A stretch of DNA of 64,000 nt, taken from NCBI GenBank assembly GCA_030159075.1, contig BROG01000803.1, positions 200,001 to 264,000 on the forward strand, read 5' to 3'. The DNA comes from Atrina japonica (taxonomy: Eukaryota; Mollusca; Bivalvia; Pterioida; Pinnidae). The stretch's first letter is position 1. Each line of letters opens with the position of its first letter. Position numbers and translations under genes: made by a program. Below, in pieces: positions 12,351-24,374 of the stretch. The notes beneath the pieces were generated by a model. That model saw nothing but the letters and a program-made list of their open reading frames with translations. It ran no database searches and was not told the DNA's origin.

Positions 12351-13263
12351 AATAAACAATCTAAGGCAATATAAAAGAACAGTCCATTTAGTTATTTGGG
12401 GTGAAAGCCTTAATACAGGAATGTTAAAATGAAGTATAAAACGACAGCAACAAATAATAACGGTGACGGGAATATGCTTCCATAGCATCTAAATATGATA
12501 CCATACCAAAGTAATATCACGATTTGTGCTCATGTAGAACTGACATTATCTTACAAACTTGGACGTTTTCAACTCTTATGATAATGTAGGCTTTATCGAC
12601 ACGACTTTATTTTCCAAATTTCTAATGGTGCAAAACAAAATTGTAATCGCAACTTTTTCAGAAGACGGACGTAAAAACGTACAAGTAATGTATTAAGTGT
12701 AAGGAAGTCCAGGGGAAAATAAACATATTCATGAAAACCATGATCCTGAAATTTTGGACGGCAAAACGAAACAGATTTCCGGAAAATGACGTCAAGGAAA
12801 CGATCAGTTACTGTAATGATGCTTATGTTCTTGTGGGAATCTGTATCATTTTGCTATCCAAAGTTACAGGACTGCAGTTATAGTAAAAATGAAAATAATT
12901 ATGAAGATATTGGAAAAACACGGGCTCCTTGAAGACCAAGAGGTTTAATCAGTGTGATAGAGGAGTTACATCCCCTGCCGATCAGTAACACTCGCGGTAT
13001 GCCCGCAAATAAAGTCAAAAGTAATACGGAATAATTCTTAGTCACACGTGTAAAAGGCAATTTATCTTCTTTCGTTAACTTTGGTAAAACATTGTAGTTA
13101 CGAACGGTTAATTAAACAGCCATTAACGGTGCTATGCATAGTGAAATGACTTCCATTTCATGTTATACGGTTTGAATTTGATCTTGAGTAGTGTTTTACG
13201 CTAAAGGTATTTTTTTTTTCATCTGGTGAACATGTAAAACAAAACATCAAGTAAACAAAGATT
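12351..13263. other. No gene recognised
   Basis: No supported exon. A short stretch near 12955-13010 resembles the inverted T-tail block but is too degenerate to delimit. Confidence 0.4.
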
Positions 13264-13507
13264 CGTTTGTTTATTTAATGTTAGTGTTATTGTACTCCAC
13301 ACTCAAAGGATTTTTTTCAGTTATATGGTGGCGGCCAGTTTTTATTGGACGGGGGAGAAAACCCAATGGAAGAGACCACCGGCCTTCCGCAAGAAAACTG
13401 ACAAACATTTTCACAAATATCAGCTTAGGTTCCAGTGGGGTTCGAACCTGCGCTGACCAGAAATGAGAGATTTCATGGCTCTAAGCGCAATGCTCTAACC
13501 ACACGGT
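13264..13507 (-). mobile_element. SINE-B, tRNA-derived
   Basis: In minus orientation the head holds 'gtggttagagcattgcgctt' and a B-box-like 'ggttcgaacc'. The body includes 'ggtggcggccagttttta' (plus strand) and the tail is 'aaataaacaaac'. Related copies lie at 27211, 51190 and 60005. Confidence 0.75.
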
Positions 13508-14279
13508 AACAGACTCCGCATGTTATACGGTTTATCCTCTCTCTCTCTCTCCTACATACGTTCGAATGAACAAAGACCTTGACTTTTACTCCATGACGTC
13601 AAATACCTGTCACAATAACTTCCATAACAACGTTATCGTATATATTCGAATGCCAAAAACGTCAATCAGTTTTCAGTTTATAAAAGATTATTCTATGCAA
13701 ATTGAAGCGCCACTAGTTTTTTTTTTTAATTTTCTTTTCATTCCCAGATCTTGTGGATATTGGCTTAAAAACAGTGTATACCAAGTTTGAAATAAATCTG
13801 ATCACAGATTTCAATATGTTTTAAGTTTTTTTTTTATCTGTGAAAATCCTTATTGGCACCAACCCTGTTGTCAAGTTTGCCCATTTCGCCTTGAGAAGAA
13901 ATAGAAAATGTATAGTAATTGTGTAGGCAAAAACAATTGAAAATCGCAGTACACGAATTCGTGTCCTTGTACATTTATATCGGAGTATAATTTATATCAA
14001 AGCAACCTATTTCTTATTTTGATCATATTACAACTGTCATTTTCCCAGTAGAATTAGATCAATAGTAATACATAATAATGACCTTTATTGCGTATTTAAT
14101 ACGTCAGTAAATAAGGTTTGTGTTAAAGTCTGTTTAGTACATTTTTTTTTGTATTTCGTTTTGATACAGATTTTAAATAACATCGCAGTACCTTGTAGTT
14201 GTTCTTTGCTAGCTTACGTTGTTTTTTGAAAGAAAAATGTCAATAATATAATAATACAAACATTCCTGTTATCATAGTT
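13508..14279. other. No gene recognised
   Basis: AT-rich, with a short (CT)n run near 13536. No supported exon. Confidence 0.4.
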
Positions 14280-14352
14280 AAGATATATATATATATATAT
14301 ATATGACCTTTATAGACAGGTGATCCTTATATAGAGGTGGCCGCTATAGCAG

Positions 14353-14427
<75 letters not shown>
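14280..14427. repeat. Two (AT)n microsatellites flanking a MITE-R4 fragment
   Basis: (AT)n at 14282-14304 and 14357-14427 bracket 'gacctttatagacaggtgat' to 'ggccgctatagcaggttt', which matches one end of the R4 MITE (26001, 37359, 50931). Confidence 0.75.
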
Positions 14428-14429
<2 letters not shown>

Positions 14430-15327
14430 CCGAGTGCTAGTGTTACAAGGACGAAATATGTCCCACTGAAATAATTCTCTCCATATTTATGTTACACAAA
14501 CGTCATATATCAAATAAAGAGGAAGTCTGTTGCTAATGTTACACTTGTGATATTGTTATTATTGTTGGACATAAAATATCAAGTTATTTTCAATATCAAT
14601 GCTTGCGATCAACATTCTTTCAGTCATAAAATAAACGTTTTTAGAAGTCGCTATTTGCTTAGAGCTCATTGCCTTCTAGGTAAATGTGTGCAGATGTAGT
14701 AAAATACAGTTAATTTCCGTTGCTAGTGTTACAGGTTTTTTGAAGACAGAAAAATTATGTAATACCAACAACAAAAAATAACACCAGGTCAGTTTTCTGA
14801 CATACTTTACTTTAAATTGACTTTAGCGATATTAGAATTGCTAACTCATACTCTTTATGTCACATTTATACCCACAAATCCCTACACAAGACAACTAATA
14901 GGACATGCATGCTGCCAATGTTATGCATGATAAACAGGACGGAAAATGGCCATTGTGACCTCATTAATAAAAATGTTTGAATATATATAAATTTTAGAAT
15001 AAATGAAATTTAAAAATGCAATTTTAGATAGAATGTTGAAAAAATCATTGTTTTACATGATAGGTATTTTTCAATATCTGAACAAAAATACATCAGAATT
15101 GAAGGGAGTTCATTCCGTCCTGTTTTGGGCTCAGTTATTACATAAACAATCAAGCACAGTGGAATAACATAGATCATTTTGTTTCAATATGTATCAGTTT
15201 GATGTAATATTACACAAAATATATTCATGCATACAAAAATTGAATAATTTGTTTATGTTATTAATTTAATTAATTTTATTATGTCCGTCCATGTAACAGA
15301 AAAACTCGTGAAATCTGCCATACATAT
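14428..15327. other. No gene recognised
   Basis: AT-rich; no motif or exon supported. Confidence 0.4.
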
Positions 15328-16150
15328 ACAGTTTACCCCCGTTATAACGCCCTCCGTTATAACGCCAAACCCGCATAACGCCGCTATTTCTTGAAGAACG
15401 GATTTCCTCCCATATAATTCCCTCGTTGTAATGCCAAAACCCGCATACCGCCACTAATTCTCCCGTACAAATGGTCATTTTTACATGCGGAATCCCTCAA
15501 ACATATCGCAAGACCAGATGAAAAAAAACAGGTGCGAGTAAAACTGTTAGCCGACGGTAGTTTGTTTACTTCATCCTTCGACTGCAAAGGGAGATAACTC
15601 GAATATCGCGTGTCATAAACTCGAACAAAGTGTAGAAGTCAGACGGGACCAACTAACGAGTGTCAAATTTGACTACCGTTAATTTGGGGAAATTGACACG
15701 TTATGTGTTTACACAGCAATTATCACACGTCAAGAATAATTATGAGTAGATGAGATATATAAACTTAAAGCCATTGTATGACCGGCCTGTCAAAGAGTTA
15801 TTTTAAACCAAAAACGATGAAAATTAATATCAGAAATGTTTTCGGGTTAATGTTAGAAACAGTATCTATCTAGATTCTCCGGCCTTCGAACGTGTACTTT
15901 TAGTCTACATATTTTTGACGGTTTATTTTTTGGTCATTTTAATAGGGTGGCAAAATTGTCCAAAAATAAATAATAGACAACATATCCGAATTTACGATAG
16001 TGAATTGTAAACAGGATATACAAAAGGGATTAAAGACATGTCATGATGAAAACGACCACACCTCGCAAATAGTAAACCTCGATATATTGCCAACCCGTTA
16101 TACCGCCAAAATTCAGCAAAACAAAAAGTGCCGGTATATCGCGGGGTGAA

Positions 16151-16154
<4 letters not shown>
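15328..16154. mobile_element. Non-autonomous DNA element with about 20-bp TIRs
   Basis: Left end 'acagtttacccccgttata' pairs with the complement of the right end, 'acagttcaccccgcgatata' (about 16 of 20). Subterminal 'gttata.cgcc' phrases occur near both ends. The flanks are TA. Length is 827 bp with no transposase frame. Confidence 0.5.

Positions 16155-16199
<45 letters not shown>
16155..16199. repeat. (AT)n microsatellite
   Basis: Pure AT run starting at the end of the preceding TIR element. Confidence 0.95.
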
Positions 16200-16201
<2 letters not shown>

Positions 16202-16506
16202 TTTTGTATTTATTGCTGTTTGCATGCCCCTTATCTATTCATCTGTATACACACATTTAATTCATTCCGATTATAAAGGGGCATTAGCTGTGTTTTTTCA
16301 AAATATTTCTTTACCTTTTTACTACTTATATTGATATACAACAAAAAAAAAAAAAAAAGATATACACATGCATTAAATTCCTATATATTTTGTGAAAATT
16401 GCTTGAGAAACCCAGCTGTTTGTCACTTTTTCGCGTGAGTGGTAATAGGCAGCTCCATATTATGCAGTTTCAAATTCCCCGTCAAAGGTGGCGCTTTAAC
16501 GGTTTT

Positions 16507-17201
16507 TGATGACGTCATCAGAATGCTGGCTTCTGATTAGTCAATTTGAAACTGCACGTTATAGAGCTGCATGTGACGTCATAACTGAAAGTGCGTCATA
16601 CCGAAAGTGAGGTCATACCGGAAGTGATGTTATGTTGTCATGGCAATAAGGAGAAAGAGCCAATCGTTGGGTTCGGACGCGTGTCTATGACCGGAAGTGG
16701 AAGTGGTTCGGCAATCTTTGATAACGAGCCAATGAAAGCCTTCGGGAGGTCGGGGTCACGTGAGTTCACCATCCTGCAAGACAAGTACAGTCAGCTGACT
16801 TGGTGACGTCACACCAGTGTCATCAGCTGACATGCCTAAGCGGATTTCAACTCTAAATAGTCTTGGACTTATGATCTAACTGAAGTTCGCACACTAAGTA
16901 GTGTTCAGTCGCTACAATATTTTAAACTCGCCGCTACATAATAACACAACATACATAAAACCTGCATACTTTTAGTTAAGGTTTCTTTTCTAGTAAGATG
17001 GAGAATAAGGGAGACTCTTGTATTTGTCGAGTAGACGTGGCCAATGACGAACTTCTCTTTCTTTCTTTTTGATTCTTTATATTATTTGTCTTTGGTTTTA
17101 CTCATAAACAACGACAAGAAAAAAAAAGAATGGGTGGTCTTCACAAATATAGTGGGAAGAAATGTGGGAAATCAGATCAACATCGACGTAGTGTGACGTC
17201 A
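16507..17201. promoter_or_regulatory. Cluster of four CRE-like TGACGTCA sites
   Basis: TGACGTCA occurs at 16510-16517 (inside a 14-bp palindrome, 16507-16520), 16574-16581, 16804-16811 and 17194-17201. The last two are counterparts in the inverted repeat. CREB/ATF factors bind this octamer. The region is less AT-rich than its surroundings and also has CAGCTG and CACGTG boxes. Promoter or enhancer activity is inferred only. Confidence 0.4.
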
Positions 17202-17237
17202 CCAAGTCAGCTGACTGTACTTGTCTTGCAGGATGGT
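16768..17237. repeat. Perfect 47-bp inverted repeat with 376-bp spacer
   Basis: 16768-16814 is the exact reverse complement of 17191-17237. Each arm contains TGACGTCA and a CAGCTG core. No transposase or known terminus is visible. Confidence 0.9.
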
Positions 17238-17563
17238 AAGTCTCGCCATTTTGTAATGCCTTTCAAGGTAAGTTTTTGATCTTGTAAAGATAAAAACGCG
17301 TACTCTTGTTGCATTTTCAATACATCAATACACATGATAGTGTACTTGATAAACTGTCATTCGACATCGAATGACTTGGATGTGTTTACTTAGGTAAAAT
17401 AGAATGACAATCGTTAGCTTGCTACTCGCTACTGTATTAGTGTATATTCGCTCAACATTACACGTTTTATTATCATTCGTGTTTTTGTTATGACTCAAGT
17501 ATTCACTTGAATAGATTGATAAAAGTCTAAAATAGTAAGTCATGTGACTAGAGAAAGCTTCAG

Positions 17564-17638
17564 TTAGGCCTCTGAGAGCTCAACTGAGATCCGAAGGTGT
17601 CAACATCATTAGAAAACCACTACCAGCAGGCAGCATGG
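17564..17638 (+). other. Exon-like repeat unit, copy 1
   Basis: First of three related units. It follows an acceptor-like '..gcttcag' and reads 'RPLRAQLRSEGVNII' with no stop. The site equivalent to the donor is 'ATGAGT' instead of 'GTGAGT', so this copy would not splice normally. Function unknown; the reading vaguely recalls the small helical segment ahead of integrase-core domains in some animal genes, without real support. Confidence 0.35.
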
Positions 17639-17754
17639 ATGAGTGTTTTATTTTTTATTAGATAGGCCTAGATAATTGTCCTTGCATTAAAATATCAAAT
17701 ATCTCAGAAGAAAAAAGTAAGTCATATGACTTAAAAACTAGAGAATAGGTTCAG

Positions 17755-17837
17755 TTAGGCCTCTGAGTGCTCATTTGAGATCCGAAGCTCGAGGTGTCAA
17801 CATCATTACAATTAATAGAAAACCACTACCAGCATTG
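17755..17837 (+). other. Exon-like repeat unit, copy 2
   Basis: Acceptor-like '..aggttcag' and donor 'GTGAGT' bracket 83 bp open in the same frame (RPLSAHLRSEARGVNII). Compared with copy 1 it has two insertions of 6 and 9 bp, both multiples of three. Confidence 0.4.
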
Positions 17838-18629
17838 GTGAGTGTTTGAATTTTTATTACATAGGTCTAGTTTTTACCTTATGAAACATGTACAAACAGT
17901 AAATTTCAATATCTGAGTAAAAACATAAGAGTTCAAACAACGTTTATTTAGCTAAAGCTAAATCATGCCATCAGGGGAATACCCTAACCGATCAACGTTG
18001 ATATAGATTCACTGTAGACCTCAAAACTGTAAAACCTAAACTTTCGGTTCTAAAAATAGATTCACTCAGCTCTATAGACCAATTATCAAAGAGGTCAAAG
18101 TTGATGAGATGGAGTACGTCGCGTGCGCTTATACTGTTCATATAAAAAGCTGTGCGCGTCTATTTTCACCGCAATTCGTTTCAGAAGACACAAAATTTAA
18201 CAAATATGATGAACGTAGTACTTTCCTGGAGGCTGAAACCCTGGTACATCCTAAAGAAATTGAAGATGGCGTCCCAGGAGTGGGAGTTCTATGATCGACA
18301 GAAGGCCGGATTATTAAGATGGTACGTGTAGCTGAGCACAACAGCTGAGGCCAGAAAGCCGAAGATGGTCTATTGCCGATGTCTGTAAAGCACAGAGTTT
18401 TTAACCCGAAAACAAACGGCCCTTTTAAGGGCCACTCATCTTATTCGAAAACAAACCTTAACTGAAAGTATGCAGTTTTTGTATGTGTTGTGTTATACTT
18501 TAGTGGTAAGTCTAACATATAGTAAGTGAATGTGAACATTCACTAGTTTTCGATAAATTTTATTCGAAAAAAAATCCAAACTAGTAAATTTTAAAAATAG
18601 TAACTTTAAAAACTAGAGAAAAAGTTCAG

Positions 18630-18698
18630 TTAGACCTCTGAGAGCTCATTTGGCATCCGAAGCTCGAACAGTCACAATCGTCAGAAAAAATTCTCTGG
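18630..18698 (+). other. Exon-like repeat unit, copy 3
   Basis: Acceptor-like '..aagttcag' and donor 'GTGAGT' bracket 69 bp reading RPLRAHLASEARTVTIV. It shares the flanking 'aaaactagaga' with copy 2. The exit phase differs between copies 2 and 3, which argues against simple mutually exclusive exons. Confidence 0.4.
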
Positions 18699-19164
18699 GT
18701 GAGTGTTTCAATTTTTATTTTATATACAGAAGTACAAAAAAAACAATATAAAATAATACAGATACTTTTTTTCACTGTCTGAACTTTGAAACTTGTTGAA
18801 ACGACGTAAGTGAACAACTTCATACTTCACAACTTTGTAACTTTTGTACTTTGTCACTTTGCATCAAAGCAATTTGTGAAATACGCGATATTGCCAAACA
18901 AAGGAAGATAAATATAAAAGGTCAAGCTAAATGTGTAAAATGTCACGTCACAAGACATCGGCTAATCAATTTCTCAAATATCAAGGTTGAAATGATAAGA
19001 ATTAAGGTAAAAAAAAACATTTCATTAGAAGACGTCAGTTCTATCTGCACTAGGCGCTAAACAAACAATATCAGTTGACTGCTCGACAGAAATGACACGT
19101 TTATATTTTAATAATAATTTATTTTCCCCAAAAATCATCATCATCATCATGAACAACAACAACA

Positions 19165-19410
19165 ATACCATTTTCAAAAGAGGCCTAAACATATGCCCAA
19201 GACGATTGTTGTTGTCAATAAGACTTCATCAGTTGAACTGGAATTGAATATAAATGTATATTTCCGAAAGAAAATTGGTATCATACAAGGTCAAATAATA
19301 AATCTAAATGCATTGCCGCATTCGTCTGAGCGTAATCACTGTAAAATAAATATATTTTTTAGAAATTTAGACTTTAAATGGTGCTATCTGATCGAAATAT
19401 CACTTTTGTA
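19165..19410 (+). repeat. R3 dispersed repeat, best copy
   Basis: Longest uninterrupted R3: 'caagacgattgttgttgtca', 'gacttcatcagttgaact', 'tggtatcatacaaggtcaaa', 'taaatctaaatgcattgcc' and 'aaatggtgctatctgatcga' in order. Non-coding. Confidence 0.7.
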
Positions 19411-19519
19411 AAAAATAATCAATTGGTACCGATATAGCAGATACTGGATTTTTGTATACCCTCGTTGTCTCCAATGGTCAATCGGCCGTTGCAGCAACCC
19501 AGTAGATATAAGAATTATT

Positions 19520-19690
19520 AACATTACCATAGTTATAGTTTTTTTAATAAGAAACCAAACATATGCACAAGACGATCGTTTCTTTCAGTTTGGCTCAAAT
19601 TGAATATAAATATATATTTACAAAATACAAAGTGGTATCATACAAGGTCAAATAGTAAATCTAAATGTATTGTCAAATCCGTCTAAGGAT
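19520..19690 (+). repeat. R3 dispersed repeat, second copy in tandem
   Basis: Same block order as 19165-19410 but shorter, about 110 bp downstream. Confidence 0.65.
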
Positions 19691-19699
19691 TTGAATGTA

Positions 19700-21780
19700 T
19701 TTTAAGCCAAACTCAACAATTTTTCAGTTATATGGTAATATGGTGGCGGCAAGTTCAGTGTTCTAGGATTTTCCTGCATTTTCAACTTTACAAGGGAAAG
19801 TTCATACTTGAAAATGACTTTCCCAAAACCCAACTTAACTTTCCCTGACTTATTTTGTACATGAAGTTTCGCATAATTGTTCTTTGAATTTATATATTTG
19901 TGTTATAACATGTAATGATTAAAAGTCATAGGAAACAAATTTCATATCATCTTTTAAAATGAAAAAATATAAAGGAAATGCAAGTCAAAAACTTGCACTT
20001 CTTTAAAAAATATTTATAGTAAAGTGTTGTTTAATGTTTGTCTTCCTTGACTGTGATTGTCGCACCCATTTACAAGAATTCAAATGGAAAAAGCCAAGGT
20101 TTCCGTGTACATACTTTATGATTTGTGTCTGTGTTGTGTATTGTGTACGGATTGTGTATGACATCTACCGATCATAAAATACTGTAAGCTGATGCTCGTC
20201 ATTTTCTGAATTTTAACGCCCTTCCCCCAAAAAGCGTAATTAATTGCCAAGCAGGCTGATTTTTAACTAACATCATAAATATGTTACTTGCTATTCAAAA
20301 GCTCAAAAAACTGCCCCGATAGAACATCAAATTCTTTTTTGATTTGTTGAAAGTTGGTCATCATTCAGTTGAACAGCAACAGGGGCCCAATGACACCAAT
20401 AGCAGTCAAACTGAATAGCCGAAACGACTAGTAAATCTAGTACTCTATTTCCCAAATTAAATTAACTTTTTGAGTTGCTCAAAAGCTCTTTTAATATCAA
20501 TTGAATTCTAAATATGAATTGATGAAGCAAGTGATGTACATGTATCTATTTTGATTCTCACGACATGCTGAAAAATAAAACAGTAGACCTAAAATCAATA
20601 TGCTAGAGAACGATTATACGGCAGAGCTGTAATACAGCTGATGTTTATGTTAAAATTACTTTTCACCGAGAAACTTGTTTACATACATTACACCCGAGTG
20701 TAATGATTTATAGCAATAAACTGAAACGGATTAAATTTTACATGTATACGTTTTTCTAAATACTTTGAAAGATTTCAATAGATCTATCAATGTTTAATTA
20801 AAGAAAATTATAATTTACAGCGTAAAGTAAGCCTAATATACATTTACAAAGCTAATCGGTGCGATGATTCCGTCGCCTCGATGTTCATGTAAAAATGAGG
20901 GACTTTCTCCCAAGTTCCAGTCATCGTGTTTTTCGTTTCAAATGGATACATATTTCCGGCTGAATAGTGATATGAAATTTTGAATGAAGAAGATATACTT
21001 GTTTTAAATACAATTGATCTTTTTCTATTCTTTAGTTTTCAAAATCGTCCTCTATTTTCAAGTCGCCAAAGTTTTCCTTTTGATAGTTTACCTTGTTCAA
21101 GACGGAAAACGAAGAGCAATACGGGCAAAATTAAAATCTGAATTTTCATTGGATGATAAAATTATTTTTTGTGACGTAGGGATCATATCTATTTTAGTTC
21201 TAAAAATGCAGTGATGGGATTTCCCGGTGCCGCGAAGCATAGAAACATAAGGTATTGACCGCATTCGTACTGAAATGCCGACTAATTTCATATAAGAAAA
21301 ACAAATTTACAGTCAGTAATAAAAAAAAAGTAATGCATGTATTTATTTAATTATTTGTTTAACTTGCCCACGGATAATACGAGGTTGAAAACTGACTTTC
21401 CCGTTTCGAATATTGACTTGCCAAGGGTGACGGGAGATGGGAATCGTAGAACACCGTCAGTTGTTATTGGTCGAGAAGAGAACCTACCTTTAGTGAAAAA
21501 AACAGATATACAGATACTTTCCCTATTTAATAGACATCTTTAGATGTGATTCATATTTATTGACATTGGTGTCAGTGCATAGGACAGGTCAACATGTGTA
21601 GCACTTCCTCTAAAACTTGATACATCTATTTATCATATGATCAGTGCGTTATGGAGCTTAATAGCAGATTACATAAATGTTTTATATGTAACACGTATGA
21701 TAAAGCCTAGCGGTGATTTGATTGGCTTACGTGCAGCAAACTGAACTTCTTTTATTCACTACGTACGCAGACTTCATTCA
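19700..21780. other. Gene-poor stretch
   Basis: A SINE-B tail fragment lies at about 19705-19760. The rest shows only short frames with no motifs. Confidence 0.45.
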
Positions 21781-21785
21781 ATAAC

Positions 21786-21898
21786 GTCACGAGTTTCCAT
21801 TCATATCACAATTATAATACTCGTTATGAGACTGGCAAAATGGAAAATTCAAAAACTCGTATCATAAATGTAATGTGACATGAATGGAAACTCGTGAC
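21786..21898. repeat. Foldback repeat, 19-bp perfect arms
   Basis: 'gtcacgagtttccattcat' at 21786-21804 is inverted at 21880-21898. One mismatch allows extension inward to about 24 bp. The 75-bp loop is AT-rich. Likely a small MITE. Confidence 0.75.
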
Positions 21899-22561
21899 AG
21901 AGCCTATATATCATATAATGTTATATAAACATATTGTATCTTATGTACATGTATATACAATTACTTATATGTTCATGTAAAAGAATAAATCTTGTACTTG
22001 TAGAACGCACATTTTAAAAAATATATATCACAATCTTAACTGATCAATTCAGTTATTGAAAACGAGTCATCGGGACGAGTGAATCAATGTTTAGGTACAA
22101 TATATCCTCAAGAATCTATATATACATCTGAATCAAGATAAAGAGTGAATCAACGTTGCCTGTACATGTAGAAAAGATGATTGATAATCTGTCCTAGTGT
22201 ACATTTATCGTGTTTAAATACAGTTTGGTAATCTTTTCATTTACTGCACCAGACTAGTTTGAAACTAGTTCAGGCTTTCACATTTATCACAGAATGTTTT
22301 AAACTAGTTCCGGAAACCGGCCAAACTACATCCGGATGTCCACAGCATGCAAGGATGGCGGGGAAAGACGCAGTAGTAGTAAAACAGCCGAATAACTTGC
22401 TGCGATATTCTTTGTTTTATTTATGAAGTTTTGGGACTGCTTTAATAAAGACTAACACTTAACCTGTTTAACTCAAAAGTACACAGCAATTTCTGTTATG
22501 TAAGTCATTTTGAAAATGCAAACGCACTTTATAATTGCAAATCTAACAAAACTGGATTTGT

Positions 22562-22567
22562 TTTATT
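22562..22567 (-). promoter_or_regulatory. AATAAA poly(A) signal, paralogue copy 1
   Basis: Minus-strand AATAAA about 46 nt past the stop of the last exon. The equivalent signal in copy 2 lies at nearly the same distance. Confidence 0.55.
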
Positions 22568-22612
22568 GACACAATTTCAGCAATTTGATTGGTGAATCAA
22601 TGTTCATTTCCG

Positions 22613-23336
22613 TCAGACGGATAGATTTTTGAGAATCGTTCGATACATGTGAAGCAAATTCGGAGCGTCCGCTACCATAAGTGCTACAAATAGAAAAGCG
22701 AATATAGAAACACCACAAAAAACGCCTACTCTCATTGCCGTGGGTCTTTGATCAGTGGCTGAAATTTTCTTTCGTATGTAAGATGAAGTAGTTTTGACAT
22801 TTATTGCAAGCTTTTTTATCAATTCTTTTATTTTTGTCATTAGTTCGTCGTTTGTGTAATTCTTTGCCACGTTTATTAACGTGCAATTGCAATTGCAGCT
22901 ATCATCTGGAACTGATTGGCCTTTCATATTTGCTGTCACGTGATACGATGTGTTTTGTATTGTATTGATATCTGCCGTTGCTGATGATATTCTACTGATA
23001 TCAGCCGATGCTGTAGAAATTGTATCGATACCAGCCGATGTTAGTGGAATTCTACTGATATCAGCCGATGCTGTTGACATAGTTTTGATATCAGCTGATT
23101 CTGGTGATATTCTACTGATATAAGCCGATGCTGTTGAAATTGAATTGATATCAGCCAATGTTGTTGATATTGTATTGACGCCAGCCGATATTGATGACAC
23201 TGAAATGATGTTTTTCAATGTTGTTGATTTTTCTTCCGTGTCAGTAGATGCTGTTGTTACTTGACTTACATCGTTTGGTGTTATTGAAACTTTAACAGTA
23301 CATTTGGACATGATACAACATCGTCAGCTGTAGTTT
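22613..23336 (-). pseudogene. Paralogue copy 1, last exon: repeat stalk, Cys cluster and TM segment
   Basis: Homologous to 40691-41268 and 56439-58081. The readable part (232 residues from 23311) has about eight Ser/Thr-rich decapeptides of the ADINTISTAS type, a Cys cluster 'CNCNC', a charged helix (YTNDELMTKIKELIKKL), a 'KTTSSYIRKKIS' segment, one hydrophobic TM stretch (GVSIFAFLFVALMV) and a short 'ADAPNLLHMYRTILKN' tail. The conserved acceptor is present, giving a start at 23336, but continuing in the phase used by copies 2 and 3 meets a stop within about 20 codons. A one-base difference near 23295 explains this. Either the copy is a pseudogene or the assembly has an indel. Confidence 0.7.
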
Positions 23337-23344
23337 CTGCAAAA

Positions 23345-24320
23345 ATCACTACAGCATTACTACAGTACAACTCCATTAAAGGCATCCATGTGCATAACTA
23401 CAACGTCTGATTAATATTCCATTGTAAATTAAATTTCGTTTTGGTCAACAGTCATCCATGACTATGACCTTTGACCTATGGTATGGACTCTTGATGCTGT
23501 GTTTTACTTACGTTGTATAATATGAAATACGTAACATGATGTATTACTTTGGTATAAAAATAGCATAATACATTGATTGTTAATACCAATATCAATCCTG
23601 TTGGAAGAATAATAAGTATTTACATTGGGAGACGTTAGGCCGCATAAAAATCTAATGGTAGAGCTTTACGACTTGTAAGCGGATTTCTGCTACCTGGTCA
23701 TACCAAAGACTTTAAATGGTGGATGTTGTTCCTTCGCAAATAGCTTGGCTTGCTGTTCAGGAGACAAGTTTAGTCAACATGGGACACACATGGACGGAGG
23801 AGTAAGCATGCCTTGTTATCCGGTCGTAAGTTTTCAGTCAAATTCGAATAAATCCAGTTCGGTTTTAACAATTCAATATCTACTACCGAGAAGATAACAT
23901 AAAGTGGCAATAACTGTCATAACCATTTTTTCTACTATAACTGCGGGTACTTTATTCACAAAAACAAATAACGGCTATACACAGATGTAGAAAAATATTT
24001 ATATTCATATATATTTTGTGAAAAATAAGACCAGGACCAGTGTGGTATTAATATTATCAAACAGGAAGGTTAATTTTATCAGTTGCAAGAGAATATTTGC
24101 CAATCAGGTTTCTCACCCAATTTTCACAAAATATACAGGGATTTAAGGGAATTTTTATATATGCCTGTATATATCATTTTTAACTGATGGTATATCAATC
24201 AATTTCTTTCTCGTGGGATACAGCTTATGTCCCTTTAACATTTCAATTAGTGAAACAGAAATTGTAAACAAGGTTTTGATACCGAACGTACAATTTGCAA
24301 AAGGTTGCTTTTAAACACGA

Positions 24321-24374
<54 letters not shown>

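Noticed and set aside
16591..16806. 71-codon plus-strand frame ending in the inverted repeat arm
   Set aside because: Its C-terminal part is just the inverted-repeat arm and no homologous protein is recognised; coding status not supported.
18109..18294. Small plus-strand open frame near the exon-like units
   Set aside because: No recognisable motif, no repeat in the other units, and an overlapping antisense frame of similar length.
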